Assembly (NCBI RefSeq): GCF_023168145.1 | Contig: NZ_BQYK01000002.1 | Span: 397,348-461,347, forward strand | Length of the DNA: 64,000 nucleotides | Reading direction: 5' to 3' | From: Sporosarcina sp. NCCP-2222 | GTDB lineage: Bacteria > Bacillota > Bacilli > Bacillales_A > Planococcaceae | Shown: piece by piece, positions 54,207 through 62,934 of the stretch | Layout of the letters: every line of letters begins with the position of its first letter | Numbering within the stretch: the stretch's first letter is position 1 | Translations under genes and position numbers: made by a program | Notes under the pieces: generated by a model | Told to the model about the DNA's origin: nothing | What the model saw: only the letters and a program-made list of their open reading frames with translations | Databases searched by the model: none

Positions 54207-54220
54207 TGTAAGCGTTTTCT
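54207..54220. promoter_or_regulatory. cre-like CcpA site
   Basis: TGTAAGCGTTTTCT matches the cre consensus TGWAANCGNTNWCA except the last base. It is centred about 110 bp upstream of the opp transcription start. Far upstream cre sites can activate, but the distance is large. The stretch 54034-54456 holds no gene. Confidence 0.5.
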
Positions 54221-54285
54221 AAATAGGTGCGGGTATACAAATTTTTTTGGCCTTTTTATGCTTTTTCTTAGTAACACAGAAAAGA

Positions 54286-54313
54286 GACTTCGCTACTGTT
54301 GTATAACGAAGTC
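54286..54313 (-). terminator. Terminator-like hairpin downstream of the DUF4003 gene
   Basis: Stem GACTTCG / CGAAGTC with a 14-nt loop, followed by TCTTTTC on the minus strand, 140 nt after the DUF4003 stop. Confidence 0.5.
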
Positions 54314-54456
54314 CCAAAAATAGAAATCAGATATAGTATTTTCTAGATTATTTCCTGCTTATTTCTTTTAAGTTTACTTGGTATCTAGCTTTATATTTTA
54401 CCAGCATATTCTAAATTTATTTTATTAGCATAATCATTATTCACTTTTAAGCAATT

Positions 54457-55428
54457 TCAGCTTTGGCTTGAAGATGCTGCCGAGGATGCTGCTACCGCTC
54501 CTACCGTTGCTGCCATTACCGCTTGCTGGGCTCGCAAAATCATTTCAACAGAAGTGGCAAGGCTGACACTGATCTGGTCAGCACTTTCAGTCAGCTGATG
54601 CATGACATATCCGATTGCAATGGAAAGTGCCATTTCACGGTTCCATCTGAACAGTTTGGACTGCTCCAGCTGTTTCGCAAGATTGATGATTTGCATGACT
54701 CCTTCATCATCCATTTGGAACACTGTCAAAAATCCAATCATTGGATAATGGACAGGCTTCACTTTCGTTCTGTCTTTTAACAGGATAGAGATTTCCTCTG
54801 CCCTATCGACACGTTCGGGTGAGAACTCGATGTCCATGTAGGTCATCACTTGGGAGAGCCATTGCAGTTCATTGCCAGAGCGGAAACCTTTCTTTCGGAA
54901 TGCGTCGTAGTAGTCTCGCATGGATTGAGCATGCTCTACCGGGTCTTCCTCTTTTCTTCCCAACAGCATGGCGTAGGCATAATCATCATCAGAAGTTAAA
55001 AGGAAGTGCTGTTTCTTCATGGCATCGAATAAAGCCTTTGCACGGCGCGCATCCGTTTCATCATCAGCCGGATTGTCGGACATTAGCAAAGCGGCCAAGT
55101 AGGAATGAATCGAATTCTTAAAACCATGGCTTCGCAACACCTTCTGTTTTTCAATCAATCGCTCGGCCGCCTGTTCAGTCGATTTGGAATGGGACAAAAA
55201 CGCCGCCATCATCGGAAGAAGATTTCCTCGCAGCGGGGAAAACCACCCCGTCCTTGACTTCAGTTCATCCATCGCCCGATTGAAAGTGAAAGCATCAAAT
55301 TCTGTACCCGCTGTCACATAATAAGATGTGATGGTCAATACTACGTTTTTATCGACACTCCAGCCAGCCAGCGATTTCACTTTCTCATACGTCGTCTCCA
55401 CTTCCTGCAAGATCATTTCTGTCCTCAT
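54457..55428 (-). CDS. DUF4003 family protein
   Basis: 323-residue, mostly helical soluble protein of the DUF4003 family. Recognisable segments are SRTGWFSPLRGNLLPMMAAF (~58-77), HSYLAALLMSDN (~106-117) and the paired Met-rich helices near 235-300. The C-terminus is Ala/Ser-rich (AATVGAVAASSAASSSQS). Function unknown in the family. Sits 49 nt downstream of trpA in the same direction, so read-through from the trp operon is possible. Confidence 0.78.
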   Translation of the reverse strand: MRTEMILQEVETTYEKVKSLAGWSVDKNVVLTITSYYVTAGTEFDAFTFNRAMDELKSRTGWFSPLRGNLLPMMAAFLSHSKSTEQAAERLIEKQKVLRSHGFKNSIHSYLAALLMSDNPADDETDARRAKALFDAMKKQHFLLTSDDDYAYAMLLGRKEEDPVEHAQSMRDYYDAFRKKGFRSGNELQWLSQVMTYMDIEFSPERVDRAEEISILLKDRTKVKPVHYPMIGFLTVFQMDDEGVMQIINLAKQLEQSKLFRWNREMALSIAIGYVMHQLTESADQISVSLATSVEMILRAQQAVMAATVGAVAASSAASSSQS

Positions 55429-55476
55429 TCCGCACCTCTCCTTTCTAATAAGTACGAGAGAGGGACCTAAAAAGTT

Positions 55477-56271
55477 TCAATGAGCTGCCCTCATTTTCGT
55501 TTTCGAAGCCTCGATAAGCTGGCTAATCCTTGCTGTATCGCCGTTATCGAAGGCATCGACTATGGCGCTTCCAACAATTACACCATCTGTATGAATGCTT
55601 AGTTGTTCCACATGAGCCGGGGTGGATATACCAAAACCCGCCAGAACCGGAACAGGGCTGATCGACTTTAGGCTTTGTAGATGAGTGGCCAGTGATTCAT
55701 TAAATCCTTCCCTTGCTCCCGTAATTCCATTTACCGTGACAGCGTAGATGAAGCCTGTCGATTGCTCGGCTATGGCGGCCATCCTTTTTTGATCGCTAGT
55801 CAGCGAAACAAGCTGTATCAATGCGATTCCATTTTCAGTGAGCAATTCTTTTATGTGCCCGCTTTCCTCCAGAGGCAAATCAGGGATTATCAATCCGCTG
55901 ACGCCACTTTCCCGAAGACTTTGCACAAATGCATCCATCCCATAAGCTAGTATTGGATTTAAATAGCTCATGATCAGCAGGGGCATTTCCGGTTTGACCT
56001 CTTTTTTAAAGGATTGGAGAGACTGCAACACAGCACGAAGCGTCACCCCTTCAGCCAATGCCCGCTCTCCTGCTTGTTGAATCGTCTCCCCATCCGCAAC
56101 AGGATCGGAAAACGGAATGCCGATTTCAATTGCGGTCGCACCCGCGTCTTGGAGGAATAAAACCTTATCACGCAAGGAACCAAGGCCGCCATCTCCTGCC
56201 ATAATATACGGGACAAACGCTTTTCTTCCCTGTTCGACACAAGATCGGATACTTTTTTCGACTTGATTCAT
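55477..56271 (-). CDS. trpA: Tryptophan synthase alpha subunit
   Basis: 264-residue TIM barrel that releases indole from indole-3-glycerol phosphate and channels it to TrpB. Catalytic Glu and Asp are in [17 protein letters not shown] (~35-51); the phosphate site is [10 protein letters not shown] (~213) and GSAIVDAF. Overlaps trpB by 4 nt; last trp gene. Confidence 0.96.
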   Translation of the reverse strand: MNQVEKSIRSCVEQGRKAFVPYIMAGDGGLGSLRDKVLFLQDAGATAIEIGIPFSDPVADGETIQQAGERALAEGVTLRAVLQSLQSFKKEVKPEMPLLIMSYLNPILAYGMDAFVQSLRESGVSGLIIPDLPLEESGHIKELLTENGIALIQLVSLTSDQKRMAAIAEQSTGFIYAVTVNGITGAREGFNESLATHLQSLKSISPVPVLAGFGISTPAHVEQLSIHTDGVIVGSAIVDAFDNGDTARISQLIEASKTKMRAAH

Positions 56272-57479
56272 CTTGTGCCACCCCCTAAAGCATCTCGCAC
56301 TGTTTGAACGTCTTTATCTCCGCGACCTGACAAGCAGACAACGACAACTTCATCCGGCCGCATCCCTTTCGCCAATTCGGCAACATACTGGATGGCATGC
56401 GCACTTTCTAGCGCCGGGATGATCCCTTCTGTTTCAGACAGCAATCGCAACCCGGCGAGAGCGCCTTCGTCTGTCACAGACGTATAGACCGCCCGCCCGA
56501 TGTCATATAAATGACAATGCTCCGGACCGACGGCGGGATAATCCAATCCAGCGGAAATCGAGTGAGCCTCTTGGATAAACCCATCTTCGTCTTGGAGGAT
56601 ATACATATACGCCCCATGCAAAACACCTTCTTTGCCTCCAGCTATTGCTGCAGCATGAAGCCCCGTTCCGATGCCGCTTCCTGCTGCCTCCACCCCGTAA
56701 AGGGCCACCTTTTCATCCTTCACAAAAGGATGGAACATGCCGATCGCATTGCTTCCTCCGCCAATACAGGCGACAACCGCGTCGGGAAGACGTCCTTCCT
56801 TTTCAAGGATCTGCCTTCTCGTCTCCACTCCGATTACCCGCTGAAAGTCGCGGACAATACGCGGGAACGGATGGGGGCCAAGTGCGGAACCTAGAATGTA
56901 GTGCGTGTCTTCGACATGAGCCACCCAATACCGCAGTGCTTCATTGACCGCATCCTTCAACGTACCGGAACCTTTCTCCACCGGGACCACTTTTGCTCCC
57001 AGCAGTTCCATTCGAAATACATTCAGTTCCTGCCGGCGCACATCTTCTTTGCCCATGAAGATGATACAATCGAGCCCGAACAAGGCACATGCTGTTGCCG
57101 TTGCCACGCCATGCTGTCCTGCGCCGGTTTCCGCTACGATTTTCCGTTTTCCCATCCGCATCGCAAGCAGTGCCTGGCCGATCGAATTGTTAATTTTATG
57201 GGCACCTGTATGATTCAGGTCCTCACGCTTCAAATAAATCTTCGCTCCGCCAATCTTCTTCGTTAGACGTTCAGCGAAATAGAGCGGTGTTTCTCTTCCG
57301 ACAAAATCTCGCAAATAATAATCCAGTTCTTCGGTGAATGTAGGATCCTGACTGGCGTCATCATATGCCGCTTCCAACTCAATTAGTGCAGACATTAATG
57401 TTTCCGGGACGTATTGTCCGCCAAACTTCCCGTATCGTCCTTTCTGTTTCACTGAACCGCTCATCTGTTCCATGCTCAT
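56268..57479 (-). CDS. trpB: Tryptophan synthase beta subunit
   Basis: 403-residue PLP enzyme joining indole and serine to tryptophan. Schiff-base Lys in [15 protein letters not shown] (Lys ~94), substrate loop [10 protein letters not shown] (~115), phosphate cup [10 protein letters not shown] (~237). Standard length for TrpB1. It overlaps trpF and trpA by 4 nt each. Confidence 0.97.
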   Translation of the reverse strand: MSMEQMSGSVKQKGRYGKFGGQYVPETLMSALIELEAAYDDASQDPTFTEELDYYLRDFVGRETPLYFAERLTKKIGGAKIYLKREDLNHTGAHKINNSIGQALLAMRMGKRKIVAETGAGQHGVATATACALFGLDCIIFMGKEDVRRQELNVFRMELLGAKVVPVEKGSGTLKDAVNEALRYWVAHVEDTHYILGSALGPHPFPRIVRDFQRVIGVETRRQILEKEGRLPDAVVACIGGGSNAIGMFHPFVKDEKVALYGVEAAGSGIGTGLHAAAIAGGKEGVLHGAYMYILQDEDGFIQEAHSISAGLDYPAVGPEHCHLYDIGRAVYTSVTDEGALAGLRLLSETEGIIPALESAHAIQYVAELAKGMRPDEVVVVCLSGRGDKDVQTVRDALGGGTR

Positions 57480-58087
57480 CTCTCCTCTTCCTTGACCGCA
57501 CGGACGAACGCGCGGATCAATGATTCGTCTTTTCGGTTATTCCGCTCGACACCGCTCGACACATCGACCATTGCCGGACGAACCTTTCGAATGGCTTCCT
57601 GTACATTTTCGCTCGTCAAACCGCCTGCCAGGATCATCTGCTTCCTAGGCAGATCACCTTCCAGTAAACTCCAGTCAAATACCTTTCCGGTGCCACCTTT
57701 AAATTCAATGCCTGGCGTATCCACAAGGATGTATTGAGTATTGCATAACTTTATAAGTTCTTTGTCTTTCTTACTACGCATTGATACTACTTTAATAGAA
57801 GGAAGACCTATATTTTCAATGAACTCTAGAGATTCATTTCCATGATATTGAATAAAATCAAGCGGCACTTCCTGAAAGGCCTGCCTGACTTCATTCGCGC
57901 TTGGATTGACGAACACGCCAATTTTCATCACACCTTCTGGAACGGATTGTGCCAGTTGCTTTGCAAGTTGAACGGAAACCCGCCTCCGGCTCGGCGCAAA
58001 TACAAAACCGATTGCGTCCGCTCCGGCGTGAACAGCGGCCTGCACATGTTCAGGTTCCATAAGACCACAAATCTTCACCTTGGTCAT
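57476..58087 (-). CDS. trpF: Phosphoribosylanthranilate isomerase
   Basis: 203-residue barrel enzyme converting PRA to CdRP. Catalytic Cys in [10 protein letters not shown] (~5-14), the catalytic Asp in ILVDTPG (~124), and phosphate motif [11 protein letters not shown] (~178-188) followed by KDESLI. The gene overlaps trpC and trpB by 4 nt. Confidence 0.95.
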   Translation of the reverse strand: MTKVKICGLMEPEHVQAAVHAGADAIGFVFAPSRRRVSVQLAKQLAQSVPEGVMKIGVFVNPSANEVRQAFQEVPLDFIQYHGNESLEFIENIGLPSIKVVSMRSKKDKELIKLCNTQYILVDTPGIEFKGGTGKVFDWSLLEGDLPRKQMILAGGLTSENVQEAIRKVRPAMVDVSSGVERNNRKDESLIRAFVRAVKEEER

Positions 58088-58875
58088 AAGGGCGTTCCCG
58101 CCTTTTTCACTCGCAAGCTTCGAAGCGAATCCTGTACAGACGAACTCCGCATGAGTGTCTCTCCGACCAAAACTGCGCTCGCTCCAACACTCGCCACCCG
58201 AATGGCATCCTCTTCCCCCGCAATTCCGCTTTCACTAATTAACACTCGATTCTCTTCATAAGGAAAATGAGCGGCCACTTCCTCTGTTCTTGTAAGTTCC
58301 ACATGGAACGTACGCAAGTCCCGGTTATTCACGCCAATCAACTTGGCATCAATTGAAAGTGCTCTTTGCAGCTCGCTAGAATCATGGACCTCCACGAGAA
58401 CCTCCAATCCGAGTCCTGTGGCATAGTCGTACAGCCTTTTCAGTGTCATGTCGTCGAGCGCCGCCACAATAAGAAGGATGACAGAGGCACCCGCCTGTTT
58501 TGCCCGGTCAATCTGTACTTCATGAATCATAAAATCTTTGCAAAGAATCGGGATTTCTACATAATTTGCAACGAGTGACAAGTCGTCGAAGGATCCTTTA
58601 AAAAACGGTCCGTCAGTCAGGACGGAAATGCACGCAGCGCCAGCTTGTTCATACTGCTGTGCCTGCAGAACAGGATTTGCCCCTTCTGCAATCAACCCTT
58701 TGGAAGGTGACGCACGTTTGATTTCTGCAATGACCTGCAAGTCATCTGCATTTTTCAAAGTTTGGAATAACGAGGGTCGTGCTGGTCTATTTTGTTCGTA
58801 AGCCTTCGGTTCATCGATCAGCATGCGCTTCACTTCCAGTCGTTTCTCCTGCAAAATCGTATCTAAAATGGTCAT
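58084..58875 (-). CDS. trpC: Indole-3-glycerol phosphate synthase
   Basis: 263-residue barrel enzyme closing the indole ring. VIAEIKRASPSKG (~50-62, catalytic Lys), CKDFMIHEVQ (~107), IGVNNRDLRTF (~178) and SESGI (~210) are all present. The gene overlaps trpD and trpF by 4 nt. Confidence 0.96.
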   Translation of the reverse strand: MTILDTILQEKRLEVKRMLIDEPKAYEQNRPARPSLFQTLKNADDLQVIAEIKRASPSKGLIAEGANPVLQAQQYEQAGAACISVLTDGPFFKGSFDDLSLVANYVEIPILCKDFMIHEVQIDRAKQAGASVILLIVAALDDMTLKRLYDYATGLGLEVLVEVHDSSELQRALSIDAKLIGVNNRDLRTFHVELTRTEEVAAHFPYEENRVLISESGIAGEEDAIRVASVGASAVLVGETLMRSSSVQDSLRSLRVKKAGTPL

Positions 58876-59903
58876 TGGGCTACAACCTCCCGCTCGACTT
58901 GGTCACTATACGCGATAACCGCTTCAAGTTTCTGCTCCGCCCGGCCCGATAGAATACTGTCTTTCGCCAAATCAATTCCTGCTTTAATTGTCGGCACGAT
59001 TCCGTTTGCAAAAATGCCAATCCCCGCATTCAAGACAACCGTATCAAACCGGGGACCTCGCTCCCCCCTGAAAATTGACCGGATCATTTCCGCATTTTCC
59101 TCCGGGCTGCCTCCCTGTATGGCGGATGGCGGCGCATACGATAAACCAACATCCTCAGGAGTCAGGCTGAAAGGAATTAAATCTCCCTTATCGAGCAAGA
59201 CAAATGAATTTTGTCCAGCAAGCGAAGCCTCATCCAGGCCACCCGGACCCGAAACAACAATGGCGCGCTCCCTGCCGAGCATTCGAAGAACGGAAGCATA
59301 CTCCATCACAAAATCCGGACGGTTAATCCCTGTGAATTGCGACTTAATGCGAATCGGATTCGTCAGAGGACCAACCAAATTGAAAATTGTCGGCTTCCCA
59401 ATCCGGCGCCGGACCGCACCGACTTGTTTCATTTTCGGATGGACCGTCGGAGCAAACAGAAAGGAGAGTCCTTCTTCCTCAAGCAGCCGCCCCATATCGG
59501 ACACCTTCAAGTGCGAATGTATTCCGAGTGCATCAAGTACATCATGGCTCCCCGACTGGCTCGACACTTTCCGATTTCCATGCTTCGCCACCTTCACACC
59601 TGCGCCCGCGAGGACAAAGGCGGACGCGGTGCTTATATTAAAACTATTCGACCCGTCGCCCCCTGTACCGCAATTATCCAAATAATGATCTTCCCGGACG
59701 GGGAACGGACTGGCATGGGAAGACATCACCGAAGCAAGCGCCGCCACTTCCGACGCCGTCTCCCCTTTCTTGGCAAGCGCCGTAAGAAATGCTGCCATCT
59801 CGTCCAGATCAACCTCTTCTGCAAACATTTCGTTTGCCACTGTCTTCATTTCTTCATATAACAAGTGGCGGCCTTCCTCAACTTTTCTCGTAAACTGTCT
59901 CAT
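58872..59903 (-). CDS. trpD: Anthranilate phosphoribosyltransferase
   Basis: 343-residue enzyme that joins anthranilate to PRPP. The PRPP loop DNCGTGGDGSNSFNISTASA (~77-96) and KHGNRKVSSQSGSHDVL (~107) are intact. It consumes anthranilate made by TrpE or, in this genome, by KynU. Its start lies 211 nt after the trpE stop; the gap contains a seven-unit 20-bp repeat array, unlike the tight spacing of the other trp genes. GAGGAGAG precedes the ATG. Confidence 0.96.
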   Translation of the reverse strand: MRQFTRKVEEGRHLLYEEMKTVANEMFAEEVDLDEMAAFLTALAKKGETASEVAALASVMSSHASPFPVREDHYLDNCGTGGDGSNSFNISTASAFVLAGAGVKVAKHGNRKVSSQSGSHDVLDALGIHSHLKVSDMGRLLEEEGLSFLFAPTVHPKMKQVGAVRRRIGKPTIFNLVGPLTNPIRIKSQFTGINRPDFVMEYASVLRMLGRERAIVVSGPGGLDEASLAGQNSFVLLDKGDLIPFSLTPEDVGLSYAPPSAIQGGSPEENAEMIRSIFRGERGPRFDTVVLNAGIGIFANGIVPTIKAGIDLAKDSILSGRAEQKLEAVIAYSDQVEREVVAQ

Positions 59904-59980
59904 AACTCATCTCTCCTCTGCTCTTTCCTTCCGCTTGCCGTTTTATGCGGCGCGTGGTTGACTGGATTTAGCGTGCGGAA

Positions 59981-60120
59981 CTGTTTTTTGGCGTTCAGCC
60001 TGGTTTTCTGGCGTTCGACCTGGCTTTCTGGCGTTCAGCTCGATTTTCTGGCGTTCGGCCTGACTTTCTGGCGCTCAGCTTGATTTTCTGGCGTTTGGCT
60101 TGACTTTCTGGCGTTCATTC
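59981..60120. repeat. Seven-unit 20-bp tandem array between trpE and trpD
   Basis: Seven consecutive 20-bp units in perfect register (59981, 60001, 60021, 60041, 60061, 60081, 60101). Each contains TTTCTGGCGTTC or a one- or two-base variant, followed by a less conserved AGCCTGA-like part. The last unit runs into trpE, so its TTCA supplies the TGA stop codon on the minus strand. Confidence 0.9.
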
Positions 60121-61485
60121 AAATCCAGTCATCAGCAAAGACCTTGCTTTATTCTCTGTCTCCTTGTATTCCAAAACCGGCACTGATTCTTTAACGATTC
60201 CAGCACCCGCTTGAACGATCGCTTTTCCGTCTTGGATGAGCATTGTGCGGATGGTGAGAGCGAAATCGATGTTGCCGTTCAGCCCGATATAGCCGATGGC
60301 ACCGCCGTAGATGCCACGGGAATTAGGTTCCAGTTGTGCAATAATATCCATCGCCACCCGCTTCGGCGAGCCGGTCACGGTACCGGCAGGCAACGTTGTT
60401 TGCAGTGCATCGAGCGCATGCAAGCCTGGTAATAAGGTTCCTTCTACTTCGGATACGAGATGCATGACGTGCTCATAGCGTACTGTTTCCATGCAGCTTG
60501 AAACATGTACCGTTTCCGCTTCACAAACAGCCGTCATCTCCCTTTTGCTTAACTCGACAAGCATTTGGTGTTCAGACAGTTCTTTCGGATCGTTTCGCAG
60601 CTCCTCTTCAAGTGCAATATCTTCAGCTTGATCCTTTCCGCGCCGGCGCGTGCCAGCGATCGGATTTGTCATAACGGTGTCACCGGATACCCGGACCAAA
60701 CTTTCCGGAGAAGTGCCGATGACTGTATGATCCTCAAACTCCATGTAGTACATATACGGAGAGGGGTTCCGCTTGCGCAACTTGCGATACAGAACAAACG
60801 GATCGCCTTCTATGTCGGCTTCCATCCGTCTCGAAAGGACGATCTGCTCCGCCGTCCCTTCGGCAATGAAGCACTGTGCCTCCTCGACTTTCTCTTCAAA
60901 GGTTTGCCGGGTTTGATTGCTTCGAAATTCGGACAAAGCTACCGGTTTCTCTTCTTCTACCGGCCCGTTTGTAATTTTGTCGGCCAATGCTTCCAAGTCC
61001 GGCGTACTTCCCGTTTCAGGATGAATTTTGGTATGCAATAGGGTCACTTCATTTAGCAGATGGTCGAAAATGATGACAGTATCGTAAATATTGAAATTAG
61101 CATCAGGGAATCCAGATTCATCTGTCACCTCATCATTCACTTTTGCTGCCCCATAGCCGACGTACCCAACGGCCCCTCCCATGAACGGATACGGTACTGC
61201 CTCTGCAATCCTCGGCATAAGCCGTTTCAATAATGTAAACAACTCTCCCTCATGCGAATAGGACACACCGGTTTGATATACAAACTCCTCCACTTTTCCC
61301 GCTTTTCCTCGATAGGCTTTAATAGGATTAACGCCAATAAAGGAATACCGTCCCGATCCTTCATGCTGGGATGAACTCTCCAATAAAAAACGCTGCGTCC
61401 CGTGCAACCGCCTGAAAATTAGGATCGGCGTCAAGGAATCCCCTTCGATTTTCTTCTCTGTCATGCGTATACTCGTCTTCTCCAT
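60115..61485 (-). CDS. trpE: Anthranilate synthase component I
   Basis: 456-residue chorismate-using enzyme forming anthranilate. The feedback-inhibition motif FLLESS (~33-38) is present, with GTSPESLVRV (~258), NPIAGTRRRG (~277), PAGTVTGSPK (~373) and AGAGIVKESVP (~430). No trpG lies in the operon; the glutaminase subunit must be shared with folate synthesis (PabA), as in Bacillus. ATG 61485 follows GAGGAGAG. Controlled by the T-box leader upstream. Confidence 0.96.
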   Translation of the reverse strand: MEKTSIRMTEKKIEGDSLTPILIFRRLHGTQRFLLESSSQHEGSGRYSFIGVNPIKAYRGKAGKVEEFVYQTGVSYSHEGELFTLLKRLMPRIAEAVPYPFMGGAVGYVGYGAAKVNDEVTDESGFPDANFNIYDTVIIFDHLLNEVTLLHTKIHPETGSTPDLEALADKITNGPVEEEKPVALSEFRSNQTRQTFEEKVEEAQCFIAEGTAEQIVLSRRMEADIEGDPFVLYRKLRKRNPSPYMYYMEFEDHTVIGTSPESLVRVSGDTVMTNPIAGTRRRGKDQAEDIALEEELRNDPKELSEHQMLVELSKREMTAVCEAETVHVSSCMETVRYEHVMHLVSEVEGTLLPGLHALDALQTTLPAGTVTGSPKRVAMDIIAQLEPNSRGIYGGAIGYIGLNGNIDFALTIRTMLIQDGKAIVQAGAGIVKESVPVLEYKETENKARSLLMTGFE

Positions 61486-61589
61486 ACAAATCTCTCCTCA
61501 TCTCATTCTGGAAAGAACAGCAAGAACTGTGTTGCATAAGAAGACTTATATTGGACCGACACGCTTCTGCGGTCTTTCAATAAAATAAA

Positions 61590-61930
61590 AAATCCTCTGC
61601 AACTGGACAGAAAAGTCCAGTTGCAGAGGACGGGTTACCCGCGTTGCCACCTCTTATTGAAGCCATTATAGGCTCCCGCTTGGCGTGTCAGTACGACACT
61701 TCCCGTAACGTGGGAATGACGTCCATCCGAAAAAACTCCAGACGGCTCTCATAAGTCCATTCACGCCGGCCGCGGATCAGTTCCCACCATCCACTGACTC
61801 TCTGCACACACGGTTTCAGCGCTACTCCTCTTATTCAACAATTTCTCAGCTATGCTCTTCTCAACTCATCTCTTCTGTCCTAGGGCGGCGCCGCTCCCAG
61901 CTCCTCTACCCGTTCCGAACAAAAAAGTTG
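61590..61930 (-). ncRNA. Tryptophan T-box leader of trpEDCFBA
   Basis: cis-acting tRNA-sensing leader. Stem I shows CAGAGAGTCAGTGG and GGTGGGAAC; the specifier loop reads GAA-TGG-AC with Trp codon TGG at 61759-61757. The T-box core GGTGGCAACGCGGG is at 61638-61651, followed by a strong terminator with 15-bp arms CCTCTGCAACTGGAC at 61594-61608 and 61615-61629 and a T-run. Uncharged tRNA-Trp should stabilise the antiterminator and switch the operon on. The trpE start lies about 105 nt further on. 5' end set from the promoter. Confidence 0.93.
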
Positions 61931-61935
61931 TAATC

Positions 61936-61964
61936 ACTTTACTATTCTTTCTTTCAATTGTCAA
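61936..61964 (-). promoter_or_regulatory. Sigma-A promoter of the trp operon
   Basis: -35 TTGACA (61959-61964), 17-bp spacer, -10 TAAAGT (61936-61941); transcription should start near 61929 and run through the T-box. Confidence 0.85.
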
Positions 61965-62096
61965 CCTTTTGATAATATATGATGTTAGCACTGGGTGTAG
62001 AAGGATTGGACCTTTTATTGGTGCCATCAACTTTGCGTGGAAAGGAACGAAGCGATACAATGAGAGAAAGAATTTCGAAATCAGGTGACAAATCAT

Positions 62097-62801
62097 ATGC
62101 GAATCAACAAATTTTTAAGCGAAGCCGGCATCGTTTCCCGGCGCGGTGCGGATAAATGGATAGAAGACGGCCGTGTCACCATTAACGGCCAATTGGCTGA
62201 ACTCGGCAGCCGCGTGGAACCAGGGGATGATGTCAAGGTTGATGGAAAGCCGGTCCAAACCGAAGAGCAGCTCGTCTATATCGCGCTTAACAAACCAGTC
62301 GGCATTACGAGTACGACAGAACGCCATGTGGAAGGGAATGTCGTCGACTTTGTCAATCACCCGCTCCGCATTTTTCATATCGGGCGTCTCGACAAAGATT
62401 CAGACGGCCTCTTGCTCCTGACGAACGACGGCGACATCGTGAATGAAATATTGCGCGAGGAGCATGGACATGAGAAAGAGTATATCGTTACGGTCGACCG
62501 TCCCCTCACAAAAGAATTCATTCGCCAAATGGAATCAGGCGTCAATATTCTAGGTACGACAACAAAGCCTTGTAAAGTGAAACAGCTGGGGCCGCGGAAA
62601 TTTAATATTACTTTGACGCAAGGTCTCAATCGGCAAATCCGCCGCATGTGCTCGGCACTCGGCTATCAGGTGCGGCGCCTCCAACGCACTCGGATCATGA
62701 ACATCCATCTCGGCAATCTGCCTGTCGGAACGTGGCGGGATTTGACAGAGAAGGAACTTCAAGAACTGTTTACTTTGCTTGAATATGAGCCAAAGCGGTA
62801 A
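62097..62801 (+). CDS. RluF-like 23S rRNA pseudouridine synthase
   Basis: 234-residue RsuA-family enzyme. An S4 RNA-binding domain opens the protein ([20 protein letters not shown], ~1-60), then the catalytic domain with Asp in [20 protein letters not shown] (Asp ~100), [11 protein letters not shown] and the closing [20 protein letters not shown] (~180-199). Order and motifs fit RluF, which modifies U2604-type positions; RluB/RsuA cannot be excluded. ATG 62097 follows AGGTGA; a GTG at 62085 is in frame. Confidence 0.85.
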   Translation: MRINKFLSEAGIVSRRGADKWIEDGRVTINGQLAELGSRVEPGDDVKVDGKPVQTEEQLVYIALNKPVGITSTTERHVEGNVVDFVNHPLRIFHIGRLDKDSDGLLLLTNDGDIVNEILREEHGHEKEYIVTVDRPLTKEFIRQMESGVNILGTTTKPCKVKQLGPRKFNITLTQGLNRQIRRMCSALGYQVRRLQRTRIMNIHLGNLPVGTWRDLTEKELQELFTLLEYEPKR

Positions 62802-62821
62802 TTTCTTGCACAATCAACGGC

Positions 62822-62861
62822 AAAAGGAGACGTCCTCATTACCATCGAGGCGTCTCCTTTT
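62822..62861. terminator. Bidirectional rho-independent terminator
   Basis: Perfect 11-bp stem AAAAGGAGACG / CGTCTCCTTTT with an 18-nt loop between the convergent pseudouridine synthase and permease genes. Confidence 0.9.
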
Positions 62862-62934
62862 ATATACCTGCACTTTAGTTCTGCCTCATTGTCGGCAATA
62901 TTAATTCGCTTTGCTTTAGGCTGCACACCATGTC

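Noticed and set aside
59014..59685. Plus-strand ORF of 223 codons
   Set aside because: Antisense to trpD, which has intact catalytic motifs.
59981..60120. CRISPR array
   Set aside because: Units are contiguous 20-bp tandem repeats without unique spacers of 30 bp or more, and no cas genes are nearby; the same holds for the arrays at 14.6 and 31.2 kb.
61590..61930. TRAP (MtrB)-binding leader of trp
   Set aside because: No run of GAG/UAG triplets at 2-3 nt spacing was seen; T-box core, specifier TGG and terminator are all present instead.
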